This document shows positions 1 to 10,556 of a stretch of DNA of 64,000 nt, piece by piece. The stretch is from Loxodes magnus. Taxonomy: Eukaryota > Ciliophora > Karyorelictea > Loxodida > Loxodidae. How positions within the stretch are numbered: the first letter of the stretch is position 1; every line of letters starts with the position of its first letter. The DNA lies in the NCBI GenBank assembly GCA_946699065.1, contig CAMPDV010000511.1, positions 186,001 to 250,000 of the forward strand, read 5' to 3'. The notes under the pieces are model-generated. The model was not told where the DNA came from. It saw only the letters and a list, made by a program, of their open reading frames with translations, and searched no databases. Position numbers and translations under genes: made by a program.

Positions 1-1050
1 TTCTATATTTTTTTAATTATCTTCTTAAGTTTAAACGCTCTAAGACAGAATTTAATTACTCTCTGATTCCACCTCAAAACTTAGTTCCTTTTATAGTACT
101 TTATTAAATCTAGGGTGAGATTTTTTTTCTAGTGTTTAAGGTTCACTTTGGTAGTGTAAAAATTTCTATTAAACTAAACTTCTACTATTATTTTCGAACT
201 ATGGAGTTTATAATAAGTCTTGCATATGACATTTACTATCTTCTGAGTTCAGTACTATAGTATAGTTATATTAATTCGAAGCTACAGGAACTATTAAATT
301 AAACTAGCTTTAGCTATTCTTCGAGTTTTAAAGCTAATCTTTATTTATCTTCTCAAATTGTCTCCTTTAGATTAAATTGTTCTTAGAGAGGTTTAAGGAT
401 GTATTTTTTTATTATATCAAGTTGATTCTTGTCTAGACTAACTGTTCTCTTTGAGGGTAAGCATCTTGACTTCTCTTAATAATATCAGCCGAAACTTCTT
501 GAACTGTATTTATGGGGGATATTGCTGGATATTACGAACTTTGAAGAGAATTTGGTTCTGTTTTAACTCCTGGAGTATTCTTTAAATCTTGTGAATATTC
601 TTCTGGGATCTGATTCTTATTTTCTAACTAAGTCATTGGACGGAAAAATATGGGTGTCGGAGCTTATTTAAAAGCAAACTCAGCGAACGTTTCTAAGAGT
701 TCTTAATCGTCAGACTGAATAATAAATTTACACTTTTGAAGAATAAATCCTCGATAGATGTAAGGGCTTTAATTTGACTGATAACCTCTTCCTTAATTTT
801 CTCAATGAAGAACTATTTATTTTACAGCTGAATTAACACTTACATGCTCCACTTGAATCAAGTCATGAGTATATTACAATATCTGCTAAACCAGACTCTT
901 ATATATCCTAGCAGCATTTTTCTAGTTAGACTTCATACTCCCTTAGCTTCTAATTAAAATTCTATGTATAAAGAACTGCAAATCTTGGCTCATCCTCTTA
1001 GAGGTCATATTCTATCCGACCTGATTATTCAGCTCATCTGATTTTTTCAT
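1..1050 (-). CDS. Putative protein of unknown function (3' end off window)
   Basis: Reading the minus strand from the ATG at 1050 with TAA/TAG as Gln and TGA as Trp gives 350 codons without a frame change, running off the window edge. The start reads MKKSDELNNQVGQNMTSKRM. The first ~110 residues are mixed and look folded, with one TGA codon (LHWENQ). The rest is rich in Ser, Asn and Gln and is probably disordered. I recognise no domain. The strand choice rests on composition (plus strand T/C-rich, the minus translation balanced and hydrophilic) and on an in-frame ATG just before AGCT-rich spacer. It is probably a real gene, but its function is unknown and its C-terminus is missing. Confidence 0.55.
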
Positions 1051-3143
1051 TTATTCCCTAATAACTTTAAAATATGGAATATTAGGCTAAATAAAGCTAA
1101 TTTATAAATTTTTAAATAGTTTAAATGAGCTTTGAAGTTACTTTATTATGAGGCTTTTAGCTTTTTACTCTGATTTCAAGCTTTAAATCATTTTAAAGCT
1201 CTTTTGCCATTTAAATCCTGATCTAGTTGATATACATTTTTTGACGGTTTATAAGGCTAATTTTTATTGCTCCTCTAGCTATTTTTATGACTATGGGCAT
1301 TTTAATAATGAAAGGTGGCTAGTATTGTATGTTATTAGACTGAAGTAAGTATGAGAAAAAAAAGGAGGCTAGATATTTTCTAGGATAAGAACTCCGCTAA
1401 GAAGCAATTTAAGCCTTTATATATAGTTCAGCCAAAAATGGTAATAGAATATACAAGGGAAAAAAGACTTAAAGCGCTAACTTTAAGATGAAGAATCTAA
1501 AGATCTTAATAGCTCATAAGGCTAGAACTTAAATACTGCATTATCTTACTATGCAACATTAAGGATATATCATTCCTTAAAAAATCAGCTTTAAGACAGA
1601 ACAAATCTAAATAGATTTCAGTACAGCTGAAAGAAATAAATCAGTTACATCTAAAATCGAATAAATAGGAAAGTGGATAAATAAGTTAAGGTATTAAAGC
1701 TATTAAGTAGTTATAATTTATTAAATCTAATTAAACTATCATATGGTAAATAAGGTATATAAAGGAACTAGCAAAGCTGGCTTAAATCTGAAAAGGTATT
1801 AGCAGTACAATCGCTTTTTTTAAAGTTATATAGCTATGCTTATAATTAGTAGTAAAAGAACAAAGTTAGGACTAAGTATTGAAGTTAAAGTATTACCATA
1901 TAAACTGGTATTTTAATGAGTTTGTTAGAAGATATTAATAAAGCTTTAAGATTAAAGAGAAAATTAAATAAGATAATAGTGTAAGGAAATTTGAGAAACG
2001 TAATTTAGGGATTTAAAACTTAACTTTTTAATCTTCATAATTAGCCCTAATAATAAACTTTAATTTCAATTGATTAAAATTCATGATTCTAAGGTTTTAT
2101 CTTATTTATCAGCTCCAAATGTAGTTTATCTCTCCTTAAGAAACTCTCCAAAAAGCTTTTATATTATTTTATTTATTTAGCACTAAAACACTTATTTTTA
2201 GAGTTATTTAAGTGTATTTTTATTCCTTTAAAATGCTTTAAGATATGTATTCTCAAATCTAACTCTAGTTTTAATCCAGTTCATTGAGATTTTTTAATGG
2301 TTATATTTATGAAAACACTACAGCTTTTTAGCTATGGAATATACTAAAATATCCCTTTAATTTGCATCTCTAGTGAAATAAAAATCATCAGACTTAATAT
2401 TCCATTTGTTGTAGTTATATCGAGATACTAGAATGCTAATTAAACTTTATATTTTTGCTCTTTTACAATTAGACTTTTTTCTTACAGTTTTAGAAAATTT
2501 GATCTGCAGCATTATTATTCTAATCTTACTTTATAATAGGTTTATGAGTTGTAGTCTTAAGATTTATTACTGTGTATTACCTTTACCTTTCAACCTTTCA
2601 ATCTAATAATTTCCTTATATCGAGATGTGTAAATCAGTATAAAGTTAAATGAAAAGCTAACATTAAGATAATTCTTAGCATATGTATGGTTTTTCAAATT
2701 TCTTCGAAGGTAGAAGATTCGGTAATTTTTATGTATATATGTCTTCTTTTCACCTAAATTTCCAACTAGCATTATATTATTTACTTTATAAGCAAATTAG
2801 ATTTGATTTGTATCAGTGTAAGTTAAAATAAGCCTTTCTATTAAATTGATTATTTGCAGATTCATACTACTAACTGCATTCAATCATTACTCTTTTTGAC
2901 TATCATTAAGACCTTCATTTAATTTTTTAATTAAGAAGACAAAGCTTTACATTGCAGGCATTTTGGTTACTCTTTTGAATCACTTATTTGCTTTCTCTTT
3001 AACAGCTATTAATTAAGATTGTCTGAATGTTTCTAAAGTTAGTTAGCATTAGTAAGTCTGAAGATTAATTTGACCTAAAGCTATTGCTAGTAATTTATAC
3101 GTTTTAAAATTATTTTTTTATCTACTTCTAAAATACCAAAAAA
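1051..3143. other. Spacer, no gene seen
   Basis: Very AT-rich sequence with many AGCT-centred words (AAAGCTAA, TTAGCTTT, TAAAGCTT) and short TA-rich palindromes. All six frames are open in the reassigned code, but none has the balanced composition of the neighbouring gene and no domain is seen. Confidence 0.5.
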
Positions 3144-3216
3144 GCCACTGGGTGGACTTGAACCAACGACCTTTTGGCTAACAGCCAAATGCTCTAACCT
3201 ATTGAGCTACAGAGGC
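3144..3216 (-). tRNA. tRNA-Asn (GTT)
   Basis: A cloverleaf of 73 nt on the minus strand, beginning GCCTCTGTAGCTCAATAGG. The anticodon loop CTGTTAG sits between stems TTTGG and CCAAA, giving anticodon GTT. The T-arm is GTTGG-TTCAAGT-CCACC. The acceptor stem has one T:T mismatch. CCA is not encoded. A run of six T follows the 3' end (positions 3138-3143), a normal polymerase III terminator. A close relative lies at 31847. Confidence 0.9.
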
Positions 3217-3630
3217 TTACATTACTTTACTTTCTATCTTATGAAAACTATAACAGCTTATTAGCAGCAACTGATTACTAAGATGTAATCTAATAAATGA
3301 AGAAGATTCAAAGGAAATTAAGCCAAAGTAAGTTAGAAAGATTGATTAATTAAATTTATTGAAGGGAAGAGTCAAGCAATTTGCTAGTCATTTTTGTAGG
3401 GTAAAATTAGGCTCATTTAGAACTTAAGTATATGAAAGAATGTGCCAAATGAGTAATGGTGATATATTGCTAAAATGACTTTGTTTAGAGGTATTAAATA
3501 TCAACAATAATGTACAAAGTGAATAAGCTATCTTATCACATCAATAATCAAATGCTCATTTTTGTAGAAAACCTTAAAGATAACAAAGTGCTTAAATTTC
3601 TGCAAAGAGCGTTTTTAATGCTCTTATAAT
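3217..3630. other. Spacer, no gene seen
   Basis: AT-rich sequence between the tRNA and the left inverted repeat. No domain or RNA structure was recognised. Confidence 0.4.
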
Positions 3631-4152
3631 AAATAAATAAATAATAAATTTGATTATAGAGAGCGTAGCACTCTCGTTGGTGTGCAGCTCTTTAAAAAAT
3701 TGTTTCATACTGACAAGAATGTTTCTTACTGATAAAATTATCAGATACTGGTAGACCTTGCTCAATACTGGTATAATTATTCAGTACTGATAAAAATGTT
3801 CAATACTGATATAATTTTAGAATACTCGTAATCTTTAATACTTGCTGGAGGTCCAAGGACATGGCAGGATTGTGTCTCATTGCATCACCAAAGCAGAGGA
3901 CGACATGTGTCAATTATGGGTACTTAAATTCCCCACCTCTGATAAAGCTCGCAATATTATTTCTTTTTAGTTCCAGAATTAAAAATAAACTAAGCCAGTG
4001 CCGAAGGTCTAAGAATCTTATGTCTCGAGGCCAAACCAAAGCAGAGGAAGACATAAAGTCGAATATGGGTACTTAAATTCCCCAACCTCTAATGAAGACG
4101 ACCTTGTTGTTCACCTTCGAACAACTATGGCGGTTTTAAAAAATATATAATA
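3631..4152 (-). repeat. Left inverted repeat with subterminal iterons
   Basis: This matches the reverse complement of 8521-9041. From outside in: an (AAAT)n run, a conserved stem-loop of ~40 bases ending at about 3700, then about six spaced copies of a TACTGRTA-like word (3706-3830), then ~300 bases of less AT-rich sequence. The inner part has an imperfect direct repeat of ~60 bases (about 3890-3949 and 4035-4097), both copies containing ACCAAAGCAGAGGA and GGGTACTTAAATTCCCC. Under the standard code 3861-4076 would be a 71-codon ORF starting MAGLCLIASPKQ, kept in both arms. Confidence 0.85.
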
Positions 4153-4260
4153 AATAAGTCAATCTTGTTTACATCCAATAATTTTGACTTAGACCCAAAG
4201 CAGAATAGCATAGCAATAATATTCATAAATAATCTACTTTGAACGTATGTATTATAGAGT

Positions 4261-5697
4261 ATAAGGCTCAAATAATTCAAAAGATAGATTCAAGGATATA
4301 ATTCATTAGTCTATTTTCTAAGCAAGACTAATTATAAATGTTTTAAAGACAGAAAGTAGATCTATCATCGAAGACTTTAAATCTGGTAAATATTAAGTTT
4401 CTAATTTTTAAAGAAATTATCCTTGATATAGTAAATATAGTAATAAAAGGGCAAGTTAGAAAAGAAGCATGTAATTCTCATATCAACATAGGGAAATACT
4501 GCGGAAATAATTCGTAAGAACAACTTGTGGAATTACTAAAATTCGTCTGTTTTTTGGATATATCTTTAATTAGTTAGATCAGCTTAATAGCATCAGAGTT
4601 CATTAAGAATAAGTAATTTGCATCAATAAGCTAAACCATATAATTTTTTATAGCAAAGATTAAAATATTAAATATATCCCTTGCAATTTGACTTCTTTTA
4701 GCCAAGAAAGAATATAAAATATGAGTAAATATCGCTTTTTTTCTGGAAAAACACACCAATCTACTATTTGAGAAATATTAAGTATCTATAGAGCAATATT
4801 CCTTGAAATTTTGAATCAATCTAATTAATAGATTAAATCTAGAAATGAAGAAAAGAATCTTAATTAGACATTAAAAAGACAAGCCTTAACTATGAAAATA
4901 ATGTTTATCATTTTTTCTATAAAACAGAGCTAAAATAGCTTGAGATATAGACAGAAAAAGAAATTAGTTTAGTATAGTTTGAAGTTAAACTTCATTAAAA
5001 CCAAAGGATTGTAATGGTAAATTTTGAAGTGCTTAAGTTGTTTATTTTAAGATTTAACAGAAATAATAAAAATGCAAGACAATTCTTAGCAGTAAGATGG
5101 TAAAAATGACTGAAGTTTGCCTATAAGGTTAATAAACCCATAATTCCTTATTTAAATATATACTTTTATATATCATTGCTATCAAGACAATTTTGGATAA
5201 TAGTAAAGGCAATAAAATAGTCATTATTTGCAAATGATGCAAATGTTTAAATATGAGACGCTTAAAAAGAAATGTAAGAGTAGATACAATAAAATCCAAG
5301 CATAAATAGGAATAATAGAAGACGAATGATGCAAATTTAAAATAAAAAATAATGAATATCAGAAATAATTGATTATAGTGATTTCACACACCAATAGGTT
5401 AATCTCTTTAAATCTTATGTCAATAAGTTTCTTTTTCTAGGATTATACGTCCTTGCATTGGATAATCAAAAAATTATTTTTTCATTTTTGTATTTAGCAT
5501 TATCAATCTTGCTAATTTCCAAGTATGAACTATTCAAATCTTCGTTCATTTTAACTTTACTTATTGTAAATTCAGTTCTAAAAACGCGTCTTCTAAATAA
5601 ACTGCCATATGACACAATATCTTTTGACAGAAGATTAATCATCTTTGCTTGCTCTAGCTTCTACCTTCTACATTCTTCAAAATCTGCAGATTCTTAA
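4261..5697 (+). CDS. Putative protein with C-terminal membrane segments inside the element
   Basis: One plus-strand frame reads sensibly from about 4260 to the TAA at 5695. It includes ...EKKHVILISTQGNTAEII..., a basic middle part (RRRMMQ) and two hydrophobic C-terminal segments (FLFLGLYVLAL and IIFSFLYLALSILLI, continuing to FILTLLIVNSV). TGA falls at plausible Trp positions. No in-frame start was settled, so the left limit is approximate and the frame could begin in the left repeat. I do not recognise the family. It may be the element's own gene, interrupted by the insertions that follow. Confidence 0.35.
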
Positions 5698-6027
5698 AAA
5701 TTCTATTTTTTTCTTGCAGTTTAATCATCTCTTAAGTTTCTTTCGTTCTTTACTAAAATTAGAATTTAAGAAAAAACGTTCATAGATGATTAATAGCTGA
5801 TTAAGGTATAGACTATTAATTTGCTTTCTTTTTGGAGTTTAACTATATTAATAATCAGTTAAGGTATTTTGCTGAATATGTATCTGAAACTTCGATACAA
5901 GATTTTAATTTTCGTGCTGCATTTTTTCAACTATCATACTACATTCTGTGAACTGCTTAAATTTACAAAACTAGGTTTATAAAAGAATAGTGATCATTTT
6001 ATTTAATTATATTAATTATCAAGACTT

Positions 6028-6570
6028 ATGTCCTAGGAAAGAGATCTTAACGCTTTTTGGAATATCTCACAAAGTCAGACTAACGAATCCTAAAATTAGC
6101 TTTAGAAACAGACTGAAAAGGATAACAGACTCGGAAAAGTAGAAGAGAAATTGTAAACTTTTAAGAAAGAGTAAAGCGAAACTAAAGCTATACAAATGCA
6201 AATCGAAGCCTTGAAAGAGCAAGCAAATCAAGGAAAATAATTCAAAATAAAAAAGAAATGTTTCTGCTCTGGAAGCGTATGACATTTTTATCGGAAGTGT
6301 TAGAAATTCTAATAGAAATAAAGAAAATATTGGATAAAAGAACAACAAAAGAAGAAAAAAGAAGAAGCAAGAATGAAAAGAATGAAAAGAATGTATTGTA
6401 ACCCAGATGGTTCAATATACAAGATTAAAATGGAATCAAGGCAAGTTAAAGGAGGAAAAACTGGAAAAATCTGAGTTCCCAATCTCGCTAAAATTGGGCG
6501 ACCCGAACTTTTATATTTAACAGCAGGGAGCATGAACTGCTGTCTTCCTGACGGGGTTGGAAATCCCTAA
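6028..6570 (+). CDS. Coiled-coil protein with zinc-knuckle-like motif (gag-like?)
   Basis: The ATG at 6028 opens a frame starting MSQERDLNAFWNISQSQTNE. A coiled coil follows (KVEEKLQTFKKEQSETKAIQ), then a Cys/His cluster CFCSGSVWHFYRKC resembling but not matching a CCHC knuckle (spacing C-x-C-x5-H-x4-C). Next come a basic stretch (KKKKEEARMKRMKRM) and a C-terminal segment containing NPDGSIYKIKM and GRPELLYLTAGSMNCC. The TAA at 6568 is the first natural end. A (TTA)n run follows at about 6588-6600, and the terminal bases form a GGG...CCC hairpin like those ending the two related elements. This looks like an inserted retroelement with a nucleic-acid-binding protein. No target-site duplication was found. 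Confidence 0.5.
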
Positions 6571-6817
6571 AACGGAAAACTTAAATTAATATTATTATTA
6601 TTATATATAATTAAACTATAATGGACTTTGGAATAGGCTATTAGGGAATATTTTAAAAGAGATAGACCAAGTTTGTTTCCATGTTTTAATATACAGCATG
6701 GAAATTAATGAGATGATATGTAAGGAATGATAGTAATAATAGATATTAAGAACTATAAAGCATAAAGCAGAAATATTTATTGAGTAGTAATTAGGTGTAA
6801 TTATTATATATAAAATG

Positions 6818-7243
6818 GATGTCGGCCGCGTCAGCCAAACTAGTAGGTAATCTGGTGCAGTGTATACTGCATTGCGAGTAGACTCGCACTAGATGCCACC
6901 ACGGGGAAGGGTGGATAAGCTCTGTTGAGACGTACCTAACTTACCCCGAGGGTTCTCTCTAGAAGTATGAAAGTTTGACTGACGGGCCTTCTAATTACCG
7001 ACTTAATAACTATCTCTTATTTGGACCTTATTCAAGAAGACTGAAGCCCTTGACTCAAGATTTTAGAATAATTCTTAATAAGAAGATTCCCCATTTGGAG
7101 AAGCTGACATGACTCATCAGACCTCTAGAATTTAACAAGAAACATGAGAACATTTTTTAATTTTAAATATTAATATTGAAAGAACTGCGCGCCAATGAGG
7201 TGCTACGAGCTCTATAATCATTTTTATTTAGTTATTTATCTAA
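6818..7243 (+). repeat. Dispersed ~420 bp repeat with stem-loop and (ATTT)n tail
   Basis: This aligns along its length with the reverse complement of 23447-23855. Shared landmarks are ATGGATGTCG near the start, ATCTGGTGCAG, TTTGACTGACGGG, GACTTAATAACTA, CTTATTTGGA, CCATTTG(G)AGAAGCTGA and the final AAGARCTG...CCAAYGAGGT tail followed by ATTT-like repeats. No coding frame is obvious. The shared tail and simple-repeat end suggest a SINE-like element mobilised by a reverse transcriptase that recognises the tail. Confidence 0.75.
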
Positions 7244-8097
7244 AAGGAGATATAATAATTTTAAAAAAAATGGAGTAGTCTGTTCGTCTTTCAAGGATTT
7301 AGTTAAAAAATGCTAAGAAGAAAGCGATGAAGGAACTCATGAAAAAGCAACAACAAGAATAAAAATAAAGTTCTTCATCTGAAGGAAAAATAATGGTTGG
7401 ATTAGTAGAGGTGAACGAATTCAAAACCGAAAGCAATTCAAATATTCAAATTTAACTTGAATCTATGAAAGTTCTCATTTCAAGGTATGAAGAAACAATC
7501 TCTAATCAAGGGGGAAAAATTAGAGAACTCATGAACAATATAGATAATCAAAATATTGAATTAACGATACTTAGACGACAACTAATCTAGAATAACCTAG
7601 TCACTGAATAATAACTCTATGAATAATCTCAATCGAACTTCAAGCAAGAATAAAATATGATAATAGAAAACATATCTCCTTAAAAGTACGATCAAGAAAA
7701 ACAATATGAAATTGACTTAACTTTATTGAAGAGAATAGAAAGAAAAAAAACTTCTTAAATAATCTTAGAAATAGTATTAACCTTGCTGGTACTTCAACTA
7801 TAAATTTCACTTGCTACGACAATGCCTAGAATGAAAATAACTTAAACTAAAAGAAGAATAGAGAACATGAAGGGCCTTTAATCAACTATTTATAAAATAG
7901 ACTGGAGTATATAGGTAAAAATTGTTGTTTAGAAAAGATGAAAATTCTCTGTGGTAACCATCCACATACACAAAAGGTCGTGGTATACATCCACGTATAA
8001 AAAAATGTCAGCAGGTACCTGGTTGAAAGCCCAGGGAAAGCAAAACATTTAAAATTCTTATTTTACATTATTATTATTATTAAGGAGATATAATAAT
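7244..8097 (+). mobile_element. Retro-insertion flanked by 16 bp target-site duplications
   Basis: AAGGAGATATAATAAT occurs at 7244-7259 and again at 8082-8097. The copy ends in (ATTATT)n directly before the second duplication, the signature of target-primed insertion with a simple-repeat tail. It carries one coding frame (7270-7941). Two hairpins lie near the 3' end: CGTGG-tatacat-CCACG at about 7979-7995, and CTGG...CCAG at about 8020-8035. The duplication starts just at the tail of the repeat at 6818-7243, so this insertion came later. A related decayed copy is at 17849-18650. Confidence 0.8.
7270..7941 (+). CDS. Coiled-coil protein of a small retroelement
   Basis: The ATG at 7270 gives 223 residues ending at TGA 7939-7941. 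The start reads MEQSVRLSRIQLKNAKKKAM; a poly-Gln/Ser linker follows, then SSSSEGKIMVGLVEVNEF. The middle is a strong coiled coil (KIRELMNNIDNQNIELTILR). Most Gln are encoded by TAA/TAG. The copy at 17855 keeps the start (MEQSIRLSKN), SSSSEGKIMIG and part of the coil but needs frameshifts. I infer an ORF1-type or gag-like protein. No reverse transcriptase lies in this insertion, so it was probably mobilised in trans. Confidence 0.6.
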
Positions 8098-8520
8098 GCA
8101 TTAAAAAGGTTAATGGAAAATATAAATGATGTAGTAATCAAATAAGAGAGGAACTTAATAAAATGCTTAAATCCTAAAATATTAAGATATACAAACGTTT
8201 TTTAATAAGCTTTAAAATTATGAGGTTAAGGAAAAGATTAATAAGAAGTGAAAAGAAATGAATTTAATTGAAATGAAATGATAAATATATGAGACAGGCT
8301 AAGAAATTATAAGTATAACCTTATAAGTGTACAATTGTATAGATAGAAATGAAATAAAAAGAATAACTAAAGAGACTTAAAAAAAATTATTTGGAAGATA
8401 ATAAGATTTTTTAGGTAAGCATGTTCTTTTTGTATAATATTGTTTGAATAGCAAAAGGGTATTAGATTCAAGATTTAAATAAGAGTAAAAAGTATGAAAG
8501 TGCTATTTGCTCATCGTTTT

Positions 8521-9041
8521 ATTATATAATATTTTAAAACCGCCATAGTTGTTCGAAGGTGAACAACAAGGTCGTCTTCATTAGAGGTTGGGGAATTTAA
8601 GTACCCATATTCGACTTTATGTCTTCCTCTGCTTTGGTTTGGCCTCGAGACATAAGATTCTTAGACCTTCGGCACTGGTTTAGTTTATTTTTAATTCTGG
8701 AACTAAAAAGTAATAATATTGCGAGCTTCATCAGAGGTGGGAAATTTAAGTACCCATAATTGACACATGTCGTCCTCTGCTTTGGTGATGCAATGAGACA
8801 CAATCCTACCATGTCCTTGGACCTCCAATAAGTATTAAAGATTACAAGTATTCTAAAGTTATATCAGTATTGAACATTTTTATCAGTACTGAATAATTAT
8901 ACCAGTATTGAGCAAGGTCTACCAGTATCTGATAATTTTATCAGTAAGAAACATTCTTGTCAGTATGAAACATTTTTTTCTAAGAGCTGCGCACCAACGA
9001 GAGTGCTACGCTCTCTATAATCAAATTTATTTATTTATTTA
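8521..9041 (+). repeat. Right inverted repeat with subterminal iterons
   Basis: Partner of the left repeat, with the same order reversed: inner block (about 8530-8825) with the duplicated ~60-base unit, iterated (T)ATCAGTAYTGA-like words (8841-8972), the conserved stem-loop (8978-9018) and an (ATTT)n tail. Over the 71-codon stretch on its minus strand (8597-8812) the two arms differ at five residues, so they are recent or being homogenised. Confidence 0.85.
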
Positions 9042-9831
9042 AAATTCTTCAAGGATGAAAAATTTTGAAATTAAAGAGCATAAGGTTAAAAATGTGAAAT
9101 ATTAAAAGCTTTAGAAGTAAAAAATGAAAGTTTTAATTTTATAAGTGTAAATTCAGAAAAAAAGGCAAGAAAACTATAAAAATAAAAAGGAAGGTAGTAA
9201 TATTTTAAATATAAAACTAGAAAAATAAGTGAGAAGAAAAAAGTGAGATATCGGAAAAGTAAATTATACCAAAAAATCAGCAAATTATTTTTTTTAGTTC
9301 TGCGCTAAAATTCATTTAGTTTCTTATTCTGAGATTATTAATTTTTGCTCATGAAAGCATGATTTTAGTATTTTTCTTTTAAAAGAAGAACATTTTTTCC
9401 TAATCTTTAAGTTTAGCATAGATAATAGCTATTAATCTAACTTTATAGCATTATCTTTCATTTTTTACATATATAGACATGTTATCTGTCTTGAGGAGTT
9501 CTTTAATCATTAAATATAAAAGTGGTTTCTGTCTGTAGTTATTTGTTAACTAAATTAATTAAGGATTTCTTCTACTTTATGTGTTTAGATCAAAATAAAG
9601 TTTTTTTTTATATCAAAAGCCAAGCTTAATTATAAAAAGTGAGGTTAGTGCTAAATTGAGTTTTGGCATACAGATTTAACTTTGTTAATTTGAAGATTCT
9701 TAAGTATCAATTTCCTTTTTTGTTGGAGTTTAATACTAAATATTTTCACTTGTTTCGAGGGCTGGAATAAATAAGATACGAAATTACGATAAATAAGAAG
9801 AGAAAATAATATTTTTTTCATCTCGTTCTGG
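9042..9831. other. Spacer with possible short coding remnant
   Basis: A purine-rich stretch from an ATG at 9055 to about 9270 can be read as a short Lys/Gln-rich peptide (MKNFEIKEHKVKNV...), but two frames look equally good, so no gene is called. The remainder shows nothing recognisable. The gene starting at 9832 might extend upstream into this region. Confidence 0.3.
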
Positions 9832-10545
9832 ATGAATTGCTCGTGTAGCTTAAATTCCAAATTAAAGCATACTTCAGGTGAGGATATACACTTGAAAGAT
9901 GATATAGAAATATAAATTTTCCATTTATAAAGTCTAGAATTGATTATAACTCCATAAACATTACGCTAAGCACTCAAATAGTGATTTAGAATAATCTAAT
10001 AATTTGACTATAGTATCATAAAATTAAGCGATATTAGTGAGGAATAAAAGAAAAGCTTTACCATAGATTTAGTACTTTATTATGAAGATCAAAAGGAAAT
10101 TGCAATCTATTAAAATAATCATCAGCATGATATTTAATACACTAAGAGGATTAACTTTATACTTTTCTCGCTAGGCTCTAGATTTTAAATATTTAAGCAA
10201 ACTTACTCTGTAAACTTAAACTTCAAAAGAAAGTTTTCATTATAATAAGAGAAAGAAGAAGAGCAATACGAGAAATAATAAAAAGAAGCAAATCTAAGAA
10301 TAGAAAATTTTAATGAAGAGAATGAAGAATAATAAAAACAAGAAAACAAAGAATAAAATGTCAAAAGAAATTAGATGAAAAATGATGAGGAAGAAGAAGA
10401 TTGGAACGAAGAGGAAAACGATAGCGAAGATGAAGAAGAAGAAGATTGACAACAGAAAATAGAAAAAAATGAAAGTTAGCTTGAAAATGAACAAGAAAGG
10501 AGATACTTAGAAGAAAAAAAACCTAAACTAGAAAATTAGTTCTGA
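9832..10545 (+). CDS. Protein with a highly acidic C-terminal region
   Basis: From the ATG at 9832 one frame runs 237 codons to TGA 10543-10545. The N-terminal ~130 residues (MNCSCSLNSKLKHTSGEDIH) alternate hydrophobic and polar residues and look folded. The C-terminal ~90 residues are a charged Glu/Gln/Asn tract with NDEEEEDWNEEENDSEDEEEEDW, in which both TGG and TGA give Trp in the repeated EDW context. Such acidic tails occur in chaperones and chromatin proteins, but no family was recognised. The frame was checked at several positions. A different frame looks coding from about 10500 onward, so the real protein may continue past this stop through a frame change or a short intron. Confidence 0.6.
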
Positions 10546-10556
10546 AGAGCAATAAA

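Larger units (their letters stand above)
3631..9041. mobile_element. Composite mobile region bounded by ~500 bp inverted repeats
   Basis: Two near-identical inverted copies of ~500 bp face each other across ~4.4 kb. The interior holds a putative membrane-protein frame (about 4261-5697), a coiled-coil/zinc-knuckle-like gene (6028), a dispersed repeat (6818-7243), a retro-insertion with target-site duplications (7244-8097), and a lysine-rich fragment at 8100-8530 that could be the displaced end of an interrupted gene. It could be a DNA transposon or foldback element colonised by retroelements. It could also be two oppositely oriented insertions of one ~500 bp element, because both outer ends carry an (AAAT/ATTT)n run like the tails of single-copy relatives elsewhere in the window. 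No transposase was recognised, and no target-site duplication was found at the outer ends. Confidence 0.6.

Noticed and set aside
2590..2772. Minus-strand 60-codon ORF
   Set aside because: Short, isolated in AGCT-rich spacer, no domain and no Gln coded by TAA/TAG; no better than chance.
6067..6533. Two minus-strand standard-code ORFs
   Set aside because: They are antisense to the coiled-coil/zinc-knuckle-like gene at 6028-6570.
10294..10494. Minus-strand ORF of Phe/Ile repeats
   Set aside because: It is the complement of the acidic tract of the gene at 9832.
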